A DNA stretch of 64,000 bases, from positions 2,232,001-2,296,000 of the forward strand of contig NZ_CP013926.1 of assembly GCF_001562115.1 (NCBI RefSeq). The letters are read 5' to 3'. Source of the stretch: Alteromonas stellipolaris (GTDB taxonomy: Bacteria; Pseudomonadota; Gammaproteobacteria; Enterobacterales; Alteromonadaceae). This document shows, one piece after another, positions 26,842 through 36,025 of the stretch. A program made the position numbers and the translations under genes. The notes under the pieces were generated by a model. The model had not been told where the DNA came from. It was given only the letters and a program-made list of their open reading frames with translations, and searched no databases. Position 1 is the stretch's first letter; the number at the start of each line of letters is the position of its first letter.

Positions 26842-28116
26842 ATGGAATATAAGGTAAAAGTTGTCGATGCGGTGTCGGATGTTCCCCAAGCTACATGGGA
26901 TATGCTTGCCGAAGGCGAAGGCCCATTTTTACGTTACGACTTTTTAAATGCGTTAGAACAAAGTGCGTGCTGCGATGAAGCGTCAGGCTGGTTCCCGCAA
27001 CATCTTGTCATTGAACAAGCGCCCGCGACCGACCAAGCCGCTATTAACAAGGATGCGTGCCCTTCGTCTGATGAAAGCGCAGTAATAGCCATTATTCCCG
27101 GCTATTTAAAAACGCATAGTTACGGCGAATATGTATTCGACCATTCGTGGGCAAATGCATATCACCAGCATGGTATTCCTTATTATCCGAAATGGGTTGC
27201 TGCTATTCCTTTTACGCCGGTCTCTGGTTCGCGAATTCTAACGCATGAAAAGGCGCCGTTTAGTGACACGCTTTTAGCCCTTATTTCTCAAACCGTACAG
27301 TCCATGGGCGAAGAAGCCGTCTCTTCCTGTCATTGGCTCTTTACCAATGCCCGCACTCAAGGGTTTCTCGGTAATCATTCAGGCTTGCTCACCCGCTACG
27401 CCGTTCAATTTCAATGGCACAACTACCAATACGACAGTTTTGACAGCTTTCTAAATGCGCTAACATCCCGTAAGCGTCGAGATATGAAAAAAACACAACG
27501 AAAGCTTGTTGAACAAGGCATTCATTACCGTCATTTAACCGGCAGTGAAATAACCGATGAGGTGCTCGACTTTTTCTTGCAGTGCTATCAAGCAACATAT
27601 TTAAAGCGCAGCGGGCATACTGGCTATTTAAATGAGGATTTTTTTAGACAGTTGCGCGATACCATGGCCAAGAACATGCTTATTGTCACTGCATACAAAC
27701 ATGACTCTCCTATAGCCAGCGCTTTGTTCTTTTTTGATGATACTGGCTTATATGGCAGATATTGGGGCGCACTTGAGGAAGTCAGCGGGTTGCATTTTGC
27801 CTGCTGCTATTTTGAAGGTATTGCTTTTGCGATTGAAAAAAAGCTTCCACTTTTTAACCCTGGCACCCAAGGCGAACACAAAATTCTTCGTGGTTTTGAA
27901 CCTATTTACTGCCAATCGCAACACCAACTATTTGCGGCCCCCTTTCATGATGCTGTAGCGTCATTTTTACAACAAGAATCAGAACATATTGTGGCGTATT
28001 TCAATCAGGCCCAAGATGTTTTACCTTTTAATAACGATATAACACCTACCCTAAAAACGACAAACACCCCTAATCCTTTATTAGCGGTGAATAATCATAA
28101 TGAGAAAACGATATGA
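26842..28116 (+). CDS. COG3146-type GNAT-fold acyltransferase (peptidogalycan biosynthesis-like protein)
   Basis: A cytoplasmic protein of 424 residues with FemAB/GNAT-like features: GPFLRYDFLNALEQS near the start, a conserved SRKRRDMKKTQRKL segment, and the late motifs ARYWGALEEVSGLHFACCYFEGI-type region and NPGTQGEHKILRGFEP. Members of this family (DUF482) are annotated as peptidogalycan biosynthesis proteins without firm biochemistry. The start is uncertain: a GTG at 26821 is in frame, but the ATG at 26842 is preferred. The last codon overlaps the next gene as ATGA, so the pair is co-translated. Confidence 0.82.
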   Translation: MEYKVKVVDAVSDVPQATWDMLAEGEGPFLRYDFLNALEQSACCDEASGWFPQHLVIEQAPATDQAAINKDACPSSDESAVIAIIPGYLKTHSYGEYVFDHSWANAYHQHGIPYYPKWVAAIPFTPVSGSRILTHEKAPFSDTLLALISQTVQSMGEEAVSSCHWLFTNARTQGFLGNHSGLLTRYAVQFQWHNYQYDSFDSFLNALTSRKRRDMKKTQRKLVEQGIHYRHLTGSEITDEVLDFFLQCYQATYLKRSGHTGYLNEDFFRQLRDTMAKNMLIVTAYKHDSPIASALFFFDDTGLYGRYWGALEEVSGLHFACCYFEGIAFAIEKKLPLFNPGTQGEHKILRGFEPIYCQSQHQLFAAPFHDAVASFLQQESEHIVAYFNQAQDVLPFNNDITPTLKTTNTPNPLLAVNNHNEKTI

Positions 28117-30191
28117 AACAAAAACTACTCGCGCTAGCCATAGCAGCTTCGTTGGGCTTAGCAGGCTGTGGTCAACCAGAACAAAATAAACAACAAGCAG
28201 CTGACAAGATGGCAATGGAAGAAGAAATGGGTCAGGCTGAACTCGGTTCATTTGGCGTAGATTTAACTGCCCGGAACGAAGCGGTTAAACCTGGTGATGA
28301 CTTCTTCATGTACGCTGGCGGTACCTGGTACGACAATTACGAGCTTCCTGCTGATAAAACCCGATTTGGTGCATTTACAGCCCTAGCCGAGCGCAGTGAA
28401 GAGCAGGTTAAAAATATTATTGACGGGTTAATGGAAAAAGAAAACTTGAATGCTGATGAGCAGCTTGTTCATGATTTCTTTGTGTCTTTTATGGACGTAG
28501 AAACCCTTAATGAAAAAGGCCTTACACCTATTTCTGATGTGTTGTCGTCTATTGATGCTATTGCTTCAACCAAAGATTTAACCGAAGTATTTGGAAAAAG
28601 TTGGCTCACCGGTGCTAGCTCTCCTATTGATACTGGCATGTGGTACAACCGTTTAGATCCCAATGAGTACCAGCTTAGCGTTGGTGTTGGCGGTCTTAGC
28701 TTACCCGATCGCGATTACTACATTAGCGATCACGAAAGGTTCGTAAAAATTCGTGAAGCTTACCTTGCCCACATTGAACAGATGTTAAACTTTGCAGGCG
28801 TTGAAAATGCCGCAGAGGAAGCTGCCACCATTCTTCAACTTGAAACCGAAATAGCAAACATTCAGTGGCCTCGTGAAAAACGCCGCGACCGCGACCTTAC
28901 ATTGAACCAAATTGAACGCAGCAAACTTACCGATGCTTATCCTCAATTTGATTGGGACACTTTTCTAGCACAAACCGGCTTTAAAGCCCCTGAACTTAAT
29001 ATCACCCAACCTGAACCCATTAATGATGTCATTGATATTATCAATGAAACTAGCCTAGATGATTGGAAGGCTTACCTGACTTACCACACCATTAAAAACA
29101 ACGCTGGCTTACTATCAGAAGATGTTTATTTAGCCAACTTTGATTTCTATGGCACCACGTTGAGTGGTCAGCAGGAGCCTCGCCCTCGCTGGAAGCGTGC
29201 CGTAAGCCAAATGGCTGGTACTGAATCTTTAGGGTTTGCCATTGGTAAGATATACGTTACTGAGTACTTCCCTGAAAGTTCGAAAGCACAAATGGCCGAG
29301 CTGGTTGAAAATTTACGCACGGCACTGAACGAACGTATCGATAACCTAGATTGGATGAGTGAAGACACCAAAGTTAATGCGAAAGAAAAGCTGATGGCGT
29401 TTCGCCCTAAGATTGGCTACCCAGACAAATGGCAATCTTTCGACGGGTTAACTATCAACAGTGATGACTTGCTAGGAAACGTGCGTAATCTTAGAGAGTT
29501 TTTCAAAGCTGAAGGTATTGCGAAAGAGCTAGAAAAAACCGACCGTGAGCGTTGGGGCATGACGCCACAACGTGTTAACGCGTATTACAACAGTTCGTTT
29601 AACGAAATTGTATTCCCTGCTGCTATCCTCCAACCACCGTTTTTCGATCCTAATGCTGATGCCGCAGTAAATTATGGCGCAATTGGCGCGGTTATAGGTC
29701 ATGAAATGGGCCACGGTTTTGACGATCAGGGTTCTAAGTCTGATGCCAAGGGTATTCAGCGTAACTGGTGGACTGACGAAGACCGCGCTGCGTTTGAGAA
29801 AAAAGCCAATATGCTGGCCGAGCAATACAATCAATACGAGCCGATTGAAGGTAACTTCGTTAATGGTCGTAACAGCTTAGGCGAAAACATTGGTGATGTA
29901 GGTGGTTTGTCTATGGCTTATCACGCTTACAAACTAAGCTTAAATGGTGAAGAAGCACCGGTTATTGATGGCCTAACTGGCGATCAGCGTTTCTTCCTTG
30001 CATGGGCGCAAGTGTGGCGTGAAAAGCGGACCGAAGAGAGTATGTTGAACCAGTTACGTGGTGGAACACATGCACCGGGACGCTACCGTGCGCAAGCACC
30101 ACGAAACCACGATGCTTGGTATGAAGCCTTTAACGTGCAACCTGGCGATGATTTGTATCTTCCGCCAGAAGAACGAGTTCGTATTTGGTAA
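28113..30191 (+). CDS. M13-family zinc metallopeptidase lipoprotein (neprilysin/PepO-like)
   Basis: Secreted, membrane-anchored oligopeptidase. The 692 residues begin with a lipoprotein signal ending in LAGC (about 16-19), then an acidic linker, an M13 N-terminal domain from PGDDFFMYAGGTW onward, and the catalytic domain with zinc ligands H530 and H534 in HEMGH and E591 in ENIGDVGG. NAYYNSSFNEIVFPAAILQPPFF is the usual substrate-binding stretch. It is translationally coupled to the acyltransferase upstream and probably degrades short peptides in the periplasm or at the surface. Confidence 0.94.
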   Translation: MKQKLLALAIAASLGLAGCGQPEQNKQQAADKMAMEEEMGQAELGSFGVDLTARNEAVKPGDDFFMYAGGTWYDNYELPADKTRFGAFTALAERSEEQVKNIIDGLMEKENLNADEQLVHDFFVSFMDVETLNEKGLTPISDVLSSIDAIASTKDLTEVFGKSWLTGASSPIDTGMWYNRLDPNEYQLSVGVGGLSLPDRDYYISDHERFVKIREAYLAHIEQMLNFAGVENAAEEAATILQLETEIANIQWPREKRRDRDLTLNQIERSKLTDAYPQFDWDTFLAQTGFKAPELNITQPEPINDVIDIINETSLDDWKAYLTYHTIKNNAGLLSEDVYLANFDFYGTTLSGQQEPRPRWKRAVSQMAGTESLGFAIGKIYVTEYFPESSKAQMAELVENLRTALNERIDNLDWMSEDTKVNAKEKLMAFRPKIGYPDKWQSFDGLTINSDDLLGNVRNLREFFKAEGIAKELEKTDRERWGMTPQRVNAYYNSSFNEIVFPAAILQPPFFDPNADAAVNYGAIGAVIGHEMGHGFDDQGSKSDAKGIQRNWWTDEDRAAFEKKANMLAEQYNQYEPIEGNFVNGRNSLGENIGDVGGLSMAYHAYKLSLNGEEAPVIDGLTGDQRFFLAWAQVWREKRTEESMLNQLRGGTHAPGRYRAQAPRNHDAWYEAFNVQPGDDLYLPPEERVRIW

Positions 30192-30203
30192 TGTTAGTGG
30201 ATA

Positions 30204-30230
30204 CCCATGCGGACGCTTTGTCCGTGTGGG
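30204..30230 (+). terminator. Probable terminator of the M13 peptidase gene
   Basis: CCCATGCGGAC and GTCCGTGTGGG form an 11-bp stem with two G-U pairs and a 5-base loop, 13 bases past the stop codon, followed by CTTCTTT. Confidence 0.55.
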
Positions 30231-30311
30231 CTTCTTTGATGACAGTATATGTATTTGCAGCATTTATGATTGAAGGCATTTAATGTCATATTCCCTGCTA
30301 CCACGCCGCTT

Positions 30312-30893
30312 TTATTGATATTGTGATACTACCAATCGTACATAACGCTTCACTGCGTTACTCGTCCTAATTACATTTTCCTTATTATTTTGCTTTTCAC
30401 CTTCAAGGGCATTGCGTAACCAAAAACCATCTATCATAGCTGCGGTAGACAACGCAGCCTCTTTGGCATGCTCCCTAGGAATAAGGTTTGCAAAACTATA
30501 AGTTAAGTTACTTTCTAACCGTTTGTGGTTTATTCGTTGAAGACGGTGTAAGCCTTTGTTGTGCAGTGATAACGCCCAAAAATTCAACCATGTATTGGTG
30601 GCTGAGGATTCTTGCTGTTCACCGGAGAAATTGCTTTCAATAATGGCGTCTAAGCGATCTATATGGCTGCTAAAATCACCCTGCAGTTTCAACTTTTCTA
30701 ACAAATATCGCATAGCAGCTTCAATCAGCCCCTGTTTATCACCAAAATAATGGCTAATAATACCGGTTGAAAGACCCGCTTGTTTACTAATTAAACTAAT
30801 TGTGGCGCTGTGAAACCCGTGTTCAGCTATGACCACCAAAGTGGCATCGATTAGCTGCTGCTTTCGAATGGGCTCCATTCCTACTTTAGGCAT
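30312..30893 (-). CDS. TetR-family regulator, BetI-like
   Basis: A 193-residue repressor closely resembling BetI throughout: MPKVGMEPIRKQQLIDATL at the start, HTH with LSTGIISHYFGDKQGL (about 46-61) and the C-terminal TWLNFWALSLH and AAMIDGFWLRNAL segments of the ligand domain. BetI represses choline-to-betaine genes and responds to choline. No betA, betB or choline transporter gene is present. The gene follows a TonB-dependent receptor on the same strand after 69 bases, so they may form one unit. Its true effector is unknown. Confidence 0.88.
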   Translation of the reverse strand: MPKVGMEPIRKQQLIDATLVVIAEHGFHSATISLISKQAGLSTGIISHYFGDKQGLIEAAMRYLLEKLKLQGDFSSHIDRLDAIIESNFSGEQQESSATNTWLNFWALSLHNKGLHRLQRINHKRLESNLTYSFANLIPREHAKEAALSTAAMIDGFWLRNALEGEKQNNKENVIRTSNAVKRYVRLVVSQYQ

Positions 30894-30962
30894 GTAACTG
30901 CTCCATACCGTATGAGTCGCTGCAACATATGCCTATGTCACAGCGACCTAAATTACAGTGAA

Positions 30963-33377
30963 TTAAAACGTTAAACGTGCATTAATGGCGACCGCTCGTG
31001 GCGCACCAATCCAAAATGCATTAGGGGCAATGGTAGACGCATAGTCTTCATCTAGCAGGTTATTTACAGTTAGGCGCACTTCAAGCTCTTCCATGCCTTG
31101 ACCTATATTGCTGATGTATCCACCAATATAAAGGTCGCTAACCAAATAGTCATCTACTTCAGCAGTATTGTAAATATCGATGAAACGAGAGTCGACATAC
31201 TTTGTCGATATACCTGCAAAATAATTGTTTTTACTCCAGTCAAGGCTGATAACTGCCATGGTATCTGGTGTACCAATAACCGTATTCCCTTTCACCGCCA
31301 CTAACGACGCTTCAGCATTAGTTGCATCGTCAATAGCGGCTTGGGCACTTGCTAGTGAATCGTACTGAGTACCTGTGCCACCAATGGTTTCAATGTATTC
31401 CGATTCACTTAATGTAAGCGAGGTAAAGACAGTGAGGTTGTCGGTAATCGCAAAGTCAGCAGACATTTCAAAACCGCTAGATTCAATCCCGCCTACATTT
31501 CGATATCCACCTGCCGCAGCTTCTAAAAAGTCTATACCGCTAGCAGTTTCATTACTGGTGAATTGAATGCGGTTATTAAACTCAATGGTGTAGTAAGTAA
31601 TATTGGCATTGAACTTAGCGCTTGAGTAACGTAGACCTACATCAATGTTCTCTGCAGTTTCTGGTTCAATAAAGCGTAAATCCGTATCGTCGCGCTCAAG
31701 TTGTGCGTCTTTTATTGATGCAAAGTTTTCACCGTAGCCAGCGAAGAGTTCCAACCCATCTATTGCGATAGGCGCTACAAAACCAGCAGAAAACAACGTG
31801 TCTGAATCAGAATTAACTTCAAGGTTATTGGCGCTGTCGAAGTTATCATTTTTTGCAATATCAACATTAAAGCGCTTAGCGCCTAGACGTACTTTCGCTA
31901 TTCCAAAATCAATTTCGTCTTCAACGTAATACATTAAGGTATCAATAGGGAAACTGCGATCATACTGCACCCAGTAAGGCGAGTTATTAAAATTGTAACC
32001 AATCGCTGAATCGGTGATTTTGTGCCAATCTCGGTACTCATCACGCTCATAATCTTCCCACCACAATCCAAAGCGAAGCGTATTATCGAACTCACCTAAC
32101 TTGGCGTACCAGATACCATCGGCATTAAAGCCAATACGCTCTTTGTTGTAATGTGTATGTCGGTATGAGCCAACTGGAATTGCACCTTGTTCGTGACAGC
32201 TTGGGTCGTACTCGGCCCCTGCACCGCCATAAGGGAAGGTAATTGAACTTGCACAGCCAGCAATAGGAGAAAGTTGCATACCATCGCGGTCCACAAAGTA
32301 GATATTGCCAAGTGCACTACCACCGTAAACCGTGTTTCCGTTGACCAACTCTGAGTGGCCATCAGCGCCGTCATCTTTTACGTCTACAAGATACGGTGGT
32401 ACCCAATCCCCACGTCCTTCGTTTTCGTGATAATAGACACTTGTCGACATATCGACCGCGCCAATAGAAAACTCTGCTTTTAAGTAAGCTAATAGATTTT
32501 CACGTAAGGTAGACCAGCCACGACGATAAGATTGGTCTTGGTAAGGAATGCCAGTCCATTCACTGGTGAGCTGATCCCAGTCTGGATTTTGTGCATATTG
32601 CTCTAGGCTATATATACGTTGGTAGTTTTCTTCATGGGTATCGTCATACGAGACATAGCCCGTTAGCGCAACGTCTTCCACCATAGAGGTTATTTTCAAC
32701 GCCAGGTGATCACGGGTATTTTCAGCCACTTGATCCATAAAGTCGCTGCTTTCTTGCGTAGAAAGGCTGATCCACGCGTACGTATCTTTTAAGATTTCGC
32801 CAGTGTCATAACGCACATAATACTTAGATGCATCAAACTCCCCCGCCGTCACGCTCGCGACAACCCCTTCTTCATCGCTCGGGTTGATAGTAGTAAAGTT
32901 TAGCGTACCGCCTAGCGCTTCATGAGAGCGAGAAGCAATATCAGACGTACCTTGTGAAACTTCGATAGTTTGTAAATTTTCGGTATCAATATAACGGTTT
33001 GCTTTAGCACCGCCGCCGTAGTTCGAGTTGCCATTGGCAATGCCATCTACCGTCATACCGATTTGCTGTTCGTTAAGGTTAACTTGAAAGCCACGAATAA
33101 CAATAGAAGTAGACCAATCATCGGCCCCAAAGGTATCACCTTCGTTAATTAACACACCCGGTAAGTTATCTACCACGGCAAGCACACTACTTAAATTAGC
33201 TTGTTGTTTTTGCATGTCGTCAGAAGCCGCGTTATTCGCGTATGACACACTTCGCCCAACAACAGTAATTTCTTCTATTTCATTAGATTTATCTTCGGCA
33301 ATAGCTTCTGCATGGCTATTTGAAATACCTGATAATCCGGCAAGTACACTAAGTGCAATAAGATGGTAACGCGTCAT
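30963..33377 (-). CDS. TonB-dependent outer-membrane receptor
   Basis: An 804-residue receptor importing an unidentified ligand. It has a signal peptide (about 1-23, LIALSVLAGLSGISNSHA), a TonB-box-like EEITVVGR (about 33-40), a plug domain (about 50-165, with NEGDTFGADDWSTSIVIRG and the plug end IEVSQGTSDIASRSHEALGG), and a 22-strand-type barrel ending in the terminal Phe of INARLTF. The ATG at 33377 follows AAAGGGAAA; a GTG 13 codons earlier is in frame but gives a non-signal leader. The BetI-like gene lies downstream. Confidence 0.92.
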   Translation of the reverse strand: MTRYHLIALSVLAGLSGISNSHAEAIAEDKSNEIEEITVVGRSVSYANNAASDDMQKQQANLSSVLAVVDNLPGVLINEGDTFGADDWSTSIVIRGFQVNLNEQQIGMTVDGIANGNSNYGGGAKANRYIDTENLQTIEVSQGTSDIASRSHEALGGTLNFTTINPSDEEGVVASVTAGEFDASKYYVRYDTGEILKDTYAWISLSTQESSDFMDQVAENTRDHLALKITSMVEDVALTGYVSYDDTHEENYQRIYSLEQYAQNPDWDQLTSEWTGIPYQDQSYRRGWSTLRENLLAYLKAEFSIGAVDMSTSVYYHENEGRGDWVPPYLVDVKDDGADGHSELVNGNTVYGGSALGNIYFVDRDGMQLSPIAGCASSITFPYGGAGAEYDPSCHEQGAIPVGSYRHTHYNKERIGFNADGIWYAKLGEFDNTLRFGLWWEDYERDEYRDWHKITDSAIGYNFNNSPYWVQYDRSFPIDTLMYYVEDEIDFGIAKVRLGAKRFNVDIAKNDNFDSANNLEVNSDSDTLFSAGFVAPIAIDGLELFAGYGENFASIKDAQLERDDTDLRFIEPETAENIDVGLRYSSAKFNANITYYTIEFNNRIQFTSNETASGIDFLEAAAGGYRNVGGIESSGFEMSADFAITDNLTVFTSLTLSESEYIETIGGTGTQYDSLASAQAAIDDATNAEASLVAVKGNTVIGTPDTMAVISLDWSKNNYFAGISTKYVDSRFIDIYNTAEVDDYLVSDLYIGGYISNIGQGMEELEVRLTVNNLLDEDYASTIAPNAFWIGAPRAVAINARLTF

Positions 33378-33509
33378 GTGTATGTTTCCCTTTTTAATAG
33401 TTTGAGTATTTTTCACCCAATCAGCTTAAAAAGCGGATGTGACAGTTACGTTAAGTTAAATTGAACATTCAATTAATAAAAAATGACAGATTATGAAAAA
33501 GCACAAAAA

Positions 33510-33535
33510 AAAGGCCCTTCTCGAGAAGGGCCTTT
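33510..33535 (-). terminator. Terminator of the carbonic anhydrase-SulP unit
   Basis: A perfectly self-complementary 26-base sequence with GGCCCTTCTC/GAGAAGGGCC arms and an extended T-run on the minus strand, 27 bases past the SulP stop codon. Confidence 0.9.
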
Positions 33536-33561
33536 ATTAAATACACTAAATTATCAAAAGG

Positions 33562-35199
33562 TTAAGATTGCGATACAGCGTTAAAATTAACTTCTTGATT
33601 CGGTGTTTCCGTCACTTTTTTTTTCGCATAAAGCAATGCATCGTGCAAGTTATCGTAAATAACGATACCTGGATGGTTAACACAGATACTTTCTAGCACT
33701 TCGTTCACCGCAGCGTTAGCACCGCAAATCACTAGCTGCCTACCTGCCGCCATAGCATCCACAGTTACTGTTTCTACCGCCATTGCCGCAGACACATCCA
33801 CAGTAGGCACACGAGTGAAGTCTAGTATCATCACCTTAGAACCGGCTTTTACGTTGTCTCGTACATGGTGACCAACATCAGCAGCGGCACCAAAACTTAA
33901 CGGACCGCCAAAGCTAAAGATAGATACTTTACCTCTAAGCGACTCAAGTAACGCATTCTCTTCAGGATCGTTAAGCGACTCAGGAATTTTACGAAGCTCT
34001 TCAAGTTGCAACTGAGCAACTTGACGGACGTAAGCTAACGCAGCGAATACCACACCTACACCCACAGCAGTGATAAGATCTACAAACACAGTAAGTGCAA
34101 GTACTAAAATCATCAGACCGAAGTCCCAGCGAGGGCCTTTGTGAGCACGCTTTAGGTAGCTCCAATCGATAATATCTAAACCCACTTTTACCAAAATACC
34201 AGCTAGTACAGCATGAGGAATTTTCGCCGCAAGCGGGCTAAGACCCAACACAATCGCAAGTAATACCAATGCGTGTACCATACCCGAAATACGGTCTTTA
34301 CCACCGCTACGAATATTCACAACTGTTCGCATGGTCGCGCCTGCACCAGCAATACCACCAATGAATCCAGCTACAGTGTTACCAATACCCTGACCGATTA
34401 GTTCTCTATTACTATCGTGACGTGTACGAGTCATGTTGTCGGCTACCAATGATGTCAACAAACTATCGATGGCACCTAATACCGCAAGAATAAAGGCAGC
34501 TTCTAAAATTAATAATGCTGTACCCTGCTCGAACACTGGCATTTGGATGCTTGGTAAACCCGTTGGGATTTGACCTAGAATAGGCACCGATAACGCCAAG
34601 CTTGCAAGAGTACCAATGATAAGTGCTGCTAGCGCACCCGGTACATATTTACCTAGTGATGCTGGCCATTTGTAGGCAATAATTAATGTACCGATACCTA
34701 AACCTAGGGTGGCAAAATTAATATCTGCAAGGGCAGTTGGTAAATAGCTTAATGCACCAATAGTGCCGCCTGGAGGCTCATGACCTAAAAGACGACCTAA
34801 TTGTAGAATAATAATAATTGCACCTATACCAGACATAAAGCCCGATATAACAGGGTATGGTACTAGGCGGATATATTCTCCAACCTTCAAAAAGCCGAAA
34901 ATAATTTGAAAAATACCAGCAAGTATAACAGCGGTAAAGATCAAGCTTGCATCACCAGATAGGCTAGCAAACAAACCGGCTAATACCACCACCATAGGCC
35001 CAGTTGGCCCAGAAATTTGTGACGGCGTACCACCAAACAACGCGGCGAAGAAACCCACCGCTATGGCGCCATAAAGACCGGCCATTGGGCCAAGTCCTGA
35101 GGCTACCCCTAGCGCCAAGGCTAGCGGTAAAGCGACAATACCGGCGGTTAAACCACCGGTGATGTCACCACGTAAATTACTTACATTTAACTTAAACAT
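33562..35199 (-). CDS. SulP-family anion transporter with STAS domain, probable bicarbonate transporter
   Basis: Inner-membrane SLC26/SulP transporter of 545 residues. An N-terminal transport domain of about 400 residues (ITGGLTAGIVALPLALALGVASG at the start, GGTPSQISGPTGPM in the substrate region, GFIGGIAGAGATMRTVVNIRSGG) is followed by a cytoplasmic STAS domain (about 430-525, with ILDFTRVPTVDVSA). SulP proteins move sulfate, bicarbonate or dicarboxylates. The carbonic anhydrase gene 35 bases upstream on the same strand favours bicarbonate, as with the cyanobacterial BicA type. The substrate is inferred from this pairing only. Confidence 0.9.
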   Translation of the reverse strand: MFKLNVSNLRGDITGGLTAGIVALPLALALGVASGLGPMAGLYGAIAVGFFAALFGGTPSQISGPTGPMVVVLAGLFASLSGDASLIFTAVILAGIFQIIFGFLKVGEYIRLVPYPVISGFMSGIGAIIIILQLGRLLGHEPPGGTIGALSYLPTALADINFATLGLGIGTLIIAYKWPASLGKYVPGALAALIIGTLASLALSVPILGQIPTGLPSIQMPVFEQGTALLILEAAFILAVLGAIDSLLTSLVADNMTRTRHDSNRELIGQGIGNTVAGFIGGIAGAGATMRTVVNIRSGGKDRISGMVHALVLLAIVLGLSPLAAKIPHAVLAGILVKVGLDIIDWSYLKRAHKGPRWDFGLMILVLALTVFVDLITAVGVGVVFAALAYVRQVAQLQLEELRKIPESLNDPEENALLESLRGKVSIFSFGGPLSFGAAADVGHHVRDNVKAGSKVMILDFTRVPTVDVSAAMAVETVTVDAMAAGRQLVICGANAAVNEVLESICVNHPGIVIYDNLHDALLYAKKKVTETPNQEVNFNAVSQS

Positions 35200-35234
35200 G
35201 GAATGTTTCCTAAGTTCTCAACGCGCAAAAGAGC

Positions 35235-35894
35235 TTAGCGTGTAAGCTGCGCTTCTGCGTGAGATTGATCCATTACCTCAAACTCACCAGACTCGCTGTT
35301 GTAGCACAACACTTCGCCACTACCTATATTATAAACCCAACCATGAAGAGTAACTTGTTTGTTCGCAATTTTTGCAGCAACAGCAGGATGTGTACGTAAA
35401 TGCTGAATTTGCTGTACCACGTTTTCTTTTGTTACATCTTCTAAATGATCGTGGGTTAGTTCAGAACAACCACTACGTTCTTTAACAACTTCAGTCGCAG
35501 CGCGACAATGGCCTAGCCACTCTTTAACATGAGGCAATGAAGCAAGCCCTTCAGGCTTTAAAGCGCCTTTCATTGCGCCACAATCTGTGTGACCACAAAC
35601 AACGATATGCGTAACGCCCAGCGCAGCAACTGCAAATTCGATTGAGGCAGTCATACCACCCGTTTGGTTACTATGCGGAGGCACGATGTTGCCTGCGTTA
35701 CGACAGATAAACAGTTCGCCTGGTTCGGTTTGCGTCACCAAGTTAGGATCGATGCGAGAGTCTGAACACGTGATGAAAAGCACTTCTGGGTTCTGACCAT
35801 TAGCCAGCTTTTGGAAAGCCGCTTTTTTTCCTGGGTAAACTTCCTTTTGGAATTTAGCAACACCCGAAATTACGTGATCCATAAATTTCTCCAT
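35235..35894 (-). CDS. Beta-class carbonic anhydrase
   Basis: Zinc enzyme interconverting CO2 and bicarbonate. The 219 residues carry the catalytic Asp-Arg pair and zinc cysteine in CSDSR (about 43-47) and the other zinc ligands, His and Cys, in VVCGHTDCGAM (about 98-108). GELFICRNAGNIVPP is the conserved active-site strand. It is closer to the CynT clade than to E. coli Can by these motifs, but no cyanase is nearby. It is the first gene of a unit with the SulP transporter and divergent from a LysR-family gene. Confidence 0.95.
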   Translation of the reverse strand: MEKFMDHVISGVAKFQKEVYPGKKAAFQKLANGQNPEVLFITCSDSRIDPNLVTQTEPGELFICRNAGNIVPPHSNQTGGMTASIEFAVAALGVTHIVVCGHTDCGAMKGALKPEGLASLPHVKEWLGHCRAATEVVKERSGCSELTHDHLEDVTKENVVQQIQHLRTHPAVAAKIANKQVTLHGWVYNIGSGEVLCYNSESGEFEVMDQSHAEAQLTR

Positions 35895-36025
35895 TAAATA
35901 ATAATTATTGTCTTTTACTGTCTACGCCAGTGTCGCCTGATAGATTAATAGTTTAATATACTAGTTCGTGATAGCTCCTAGCTATCACGCTTTTTAAATT
36001 ATAAAATTAAGGCGACGTAATCACC

